Positions 63,693-64,000 of a DNA stretch of 64,000 bases are shown piece after piece. The position numbers were made by a program, and so were the translations under genes. Source of the stretch: Stenomitos frigidus_A (lineage in GTDB: Bacteria; Cyanobacteriota; Cyanobacteriia; Leptolyngbyales; Leptolyngbyaceae). The stretch spans positions 197,865-261,864 of the forward strand of contig NZ_CAWNSW010000073.1 of NCBI RefSeq assembly GCF_963877135.1, read 5' to 3'. Within the stretch, counting starts at the first letter, position 1; every line of letters begins with the position of its first letter. A model generated the notes under the pieces. The model searched no databases. It was given only the letters and a program-made list of their open reading frames with translations, and was not told the origin of the DNA.

Positions 63693-63718
63693 AAGGGACG
63701 TGTAAACGTCCCTTTTTT
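63693..63718 (+). terminator. Rho-independent terminator of prk
   Basis: AAGGGACGT-GTAA-ACGTCCCTT followed by TTTT, 37 bp after the prk stop. The GGGACGT stem is shared with the palindromes at 22918 and 27647. Confidence 0.85.
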
Positions 63719-63767
63719 GGCCTTTACAGCCGTTTTTATCTGAAATAAGCCAAAGATTGTAGAGTGA

Positions 63768-63820
63768 GCACTGCCCACAGACCTTGCACCGAGGCTTTTT
63801 TGAAAAATTGTGGGCAGTGC
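63768..63820. repeat. GTGGGCAGTGC inverted repeat
   Basis: GCACTGCCCACA (63768-63779) and TGTGGGCAGTGC (63809-63820) pair perfectly with a 29-base loop. From here to base 64000 no gene is visible. Confidence 0.6.
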
Positions 63821-64000
63821 CCACCCCACTGAAAATCGCTGTCATTCAAGCGTGTCAATAGGTGCTGTCTATTGAAGCGGATGGTTGAAACGATGGAAAG
63901 TTTCACCGCTAGCTTGTTATCCCCAGGGCGAACGCACACGTAACTTAACAATGAGTGCATGGAGAATACAGAAGACTTAGGATTCAAGGCAGTCGTGCAT

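Overview
This window is cyanobacterial chromosome. It is rich in the GCGATCGC/CGATCG octamer family typical of cyanobacteria. It carries photosynthetic carbon and electron-transfer genes (phosphoribulokinase prk, ferredoxin-NADP reductase petH with an N-terminal phycobilisome-linker-like domain), several cyanobacteria-type DUF families (DUF1830, DUF3122, DUF1517, DUF1345) and a tmRNA whose tag (ANNIVPFARKQALVAA) is of cyanobacterial type. Heptameric short tandem repeats and small dispersed palindromes are very abundant, as in large-genome filamentous cyanobacteria. I infer a Leptolyngbya-like filamentous organism, but the sequence alone does not fix genus or species.

Layout. 1-3.9 kb: the 3' end of what looks like a contractile injection system / phage-tail-like locus (gpI-like tail protein, a fibre with an S74 chaperone domain, a coiled-coil protein), followed by a four-helix SLATT/DUF4231 membrane protein. 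4-11.2 kb: an accessory island with transposon-end-like direct repeats, a gene broken by three different small insertions, a SMEK-NACHT NTPase (probable anti-phage NLR-like protein), an MNT/HEPN toxin-antitoxin pair with an apparent frameshift, DUF2283, an orphan antitoxin-like gene and a UPF0175/DUF3368 PIN pair. The NACHT-to-PIN part is bracketed by two inverted blocks of a degenerate 21-nt (heptapeptide) repeat. 11.3-27.6 kb: housekeeping and metabolic genes (purN, a Deg-type protease, glgX, ppk2, a methylglyoxal-synthase/lipid-kinase fusion, an APC permease facing an aldehyde dehydrogenase, glutaminase, an alpha/beta hydrolase, DUF427). 27.7-32.1 kb: cimA, a [2Fe-2S] ferredoxin, thiO, ssrA. 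32.7-45.6 kb: a very large DUF4347/Calx-beta adhesin, cobN, a TpsB-type outer-membrane transporter and a lipoprotein. 45.6-53.4 kb: a lipoprotein, DUF1517, a 43-aa small gene, an ABC-F ATPase, a Uma2 nuclease-like gene, manC-type pyrophosphorylase and an ABC1 kinase. 53.4-59.2 kb: a complete urease operon ureABC-G-D-E-F on the minus strand, preceded by a textbook-spaced NtcA site. 59.7-63.7 kb: HU, petH and prk.

The most unusual theme is repeat DNA inside genes. Heptamer-based repeats (GTCAGCG and ACTCAAA units) are inserted in frame into thiO, cimA and an ABC-F ATPase, always in the orientation that lacks stop codons. The thiO and cimA copies are one recognisable composite element. GC-rich dispersed palindromes are inserted twice, in opposite orientation, into cobN. 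Other copies form hairpins between operon genes or between convergent genes. Together with the inverted heptapeptide blocks around the NACHT/toxin island, this points to several mobile small-repeat families that can colonise reading frames.
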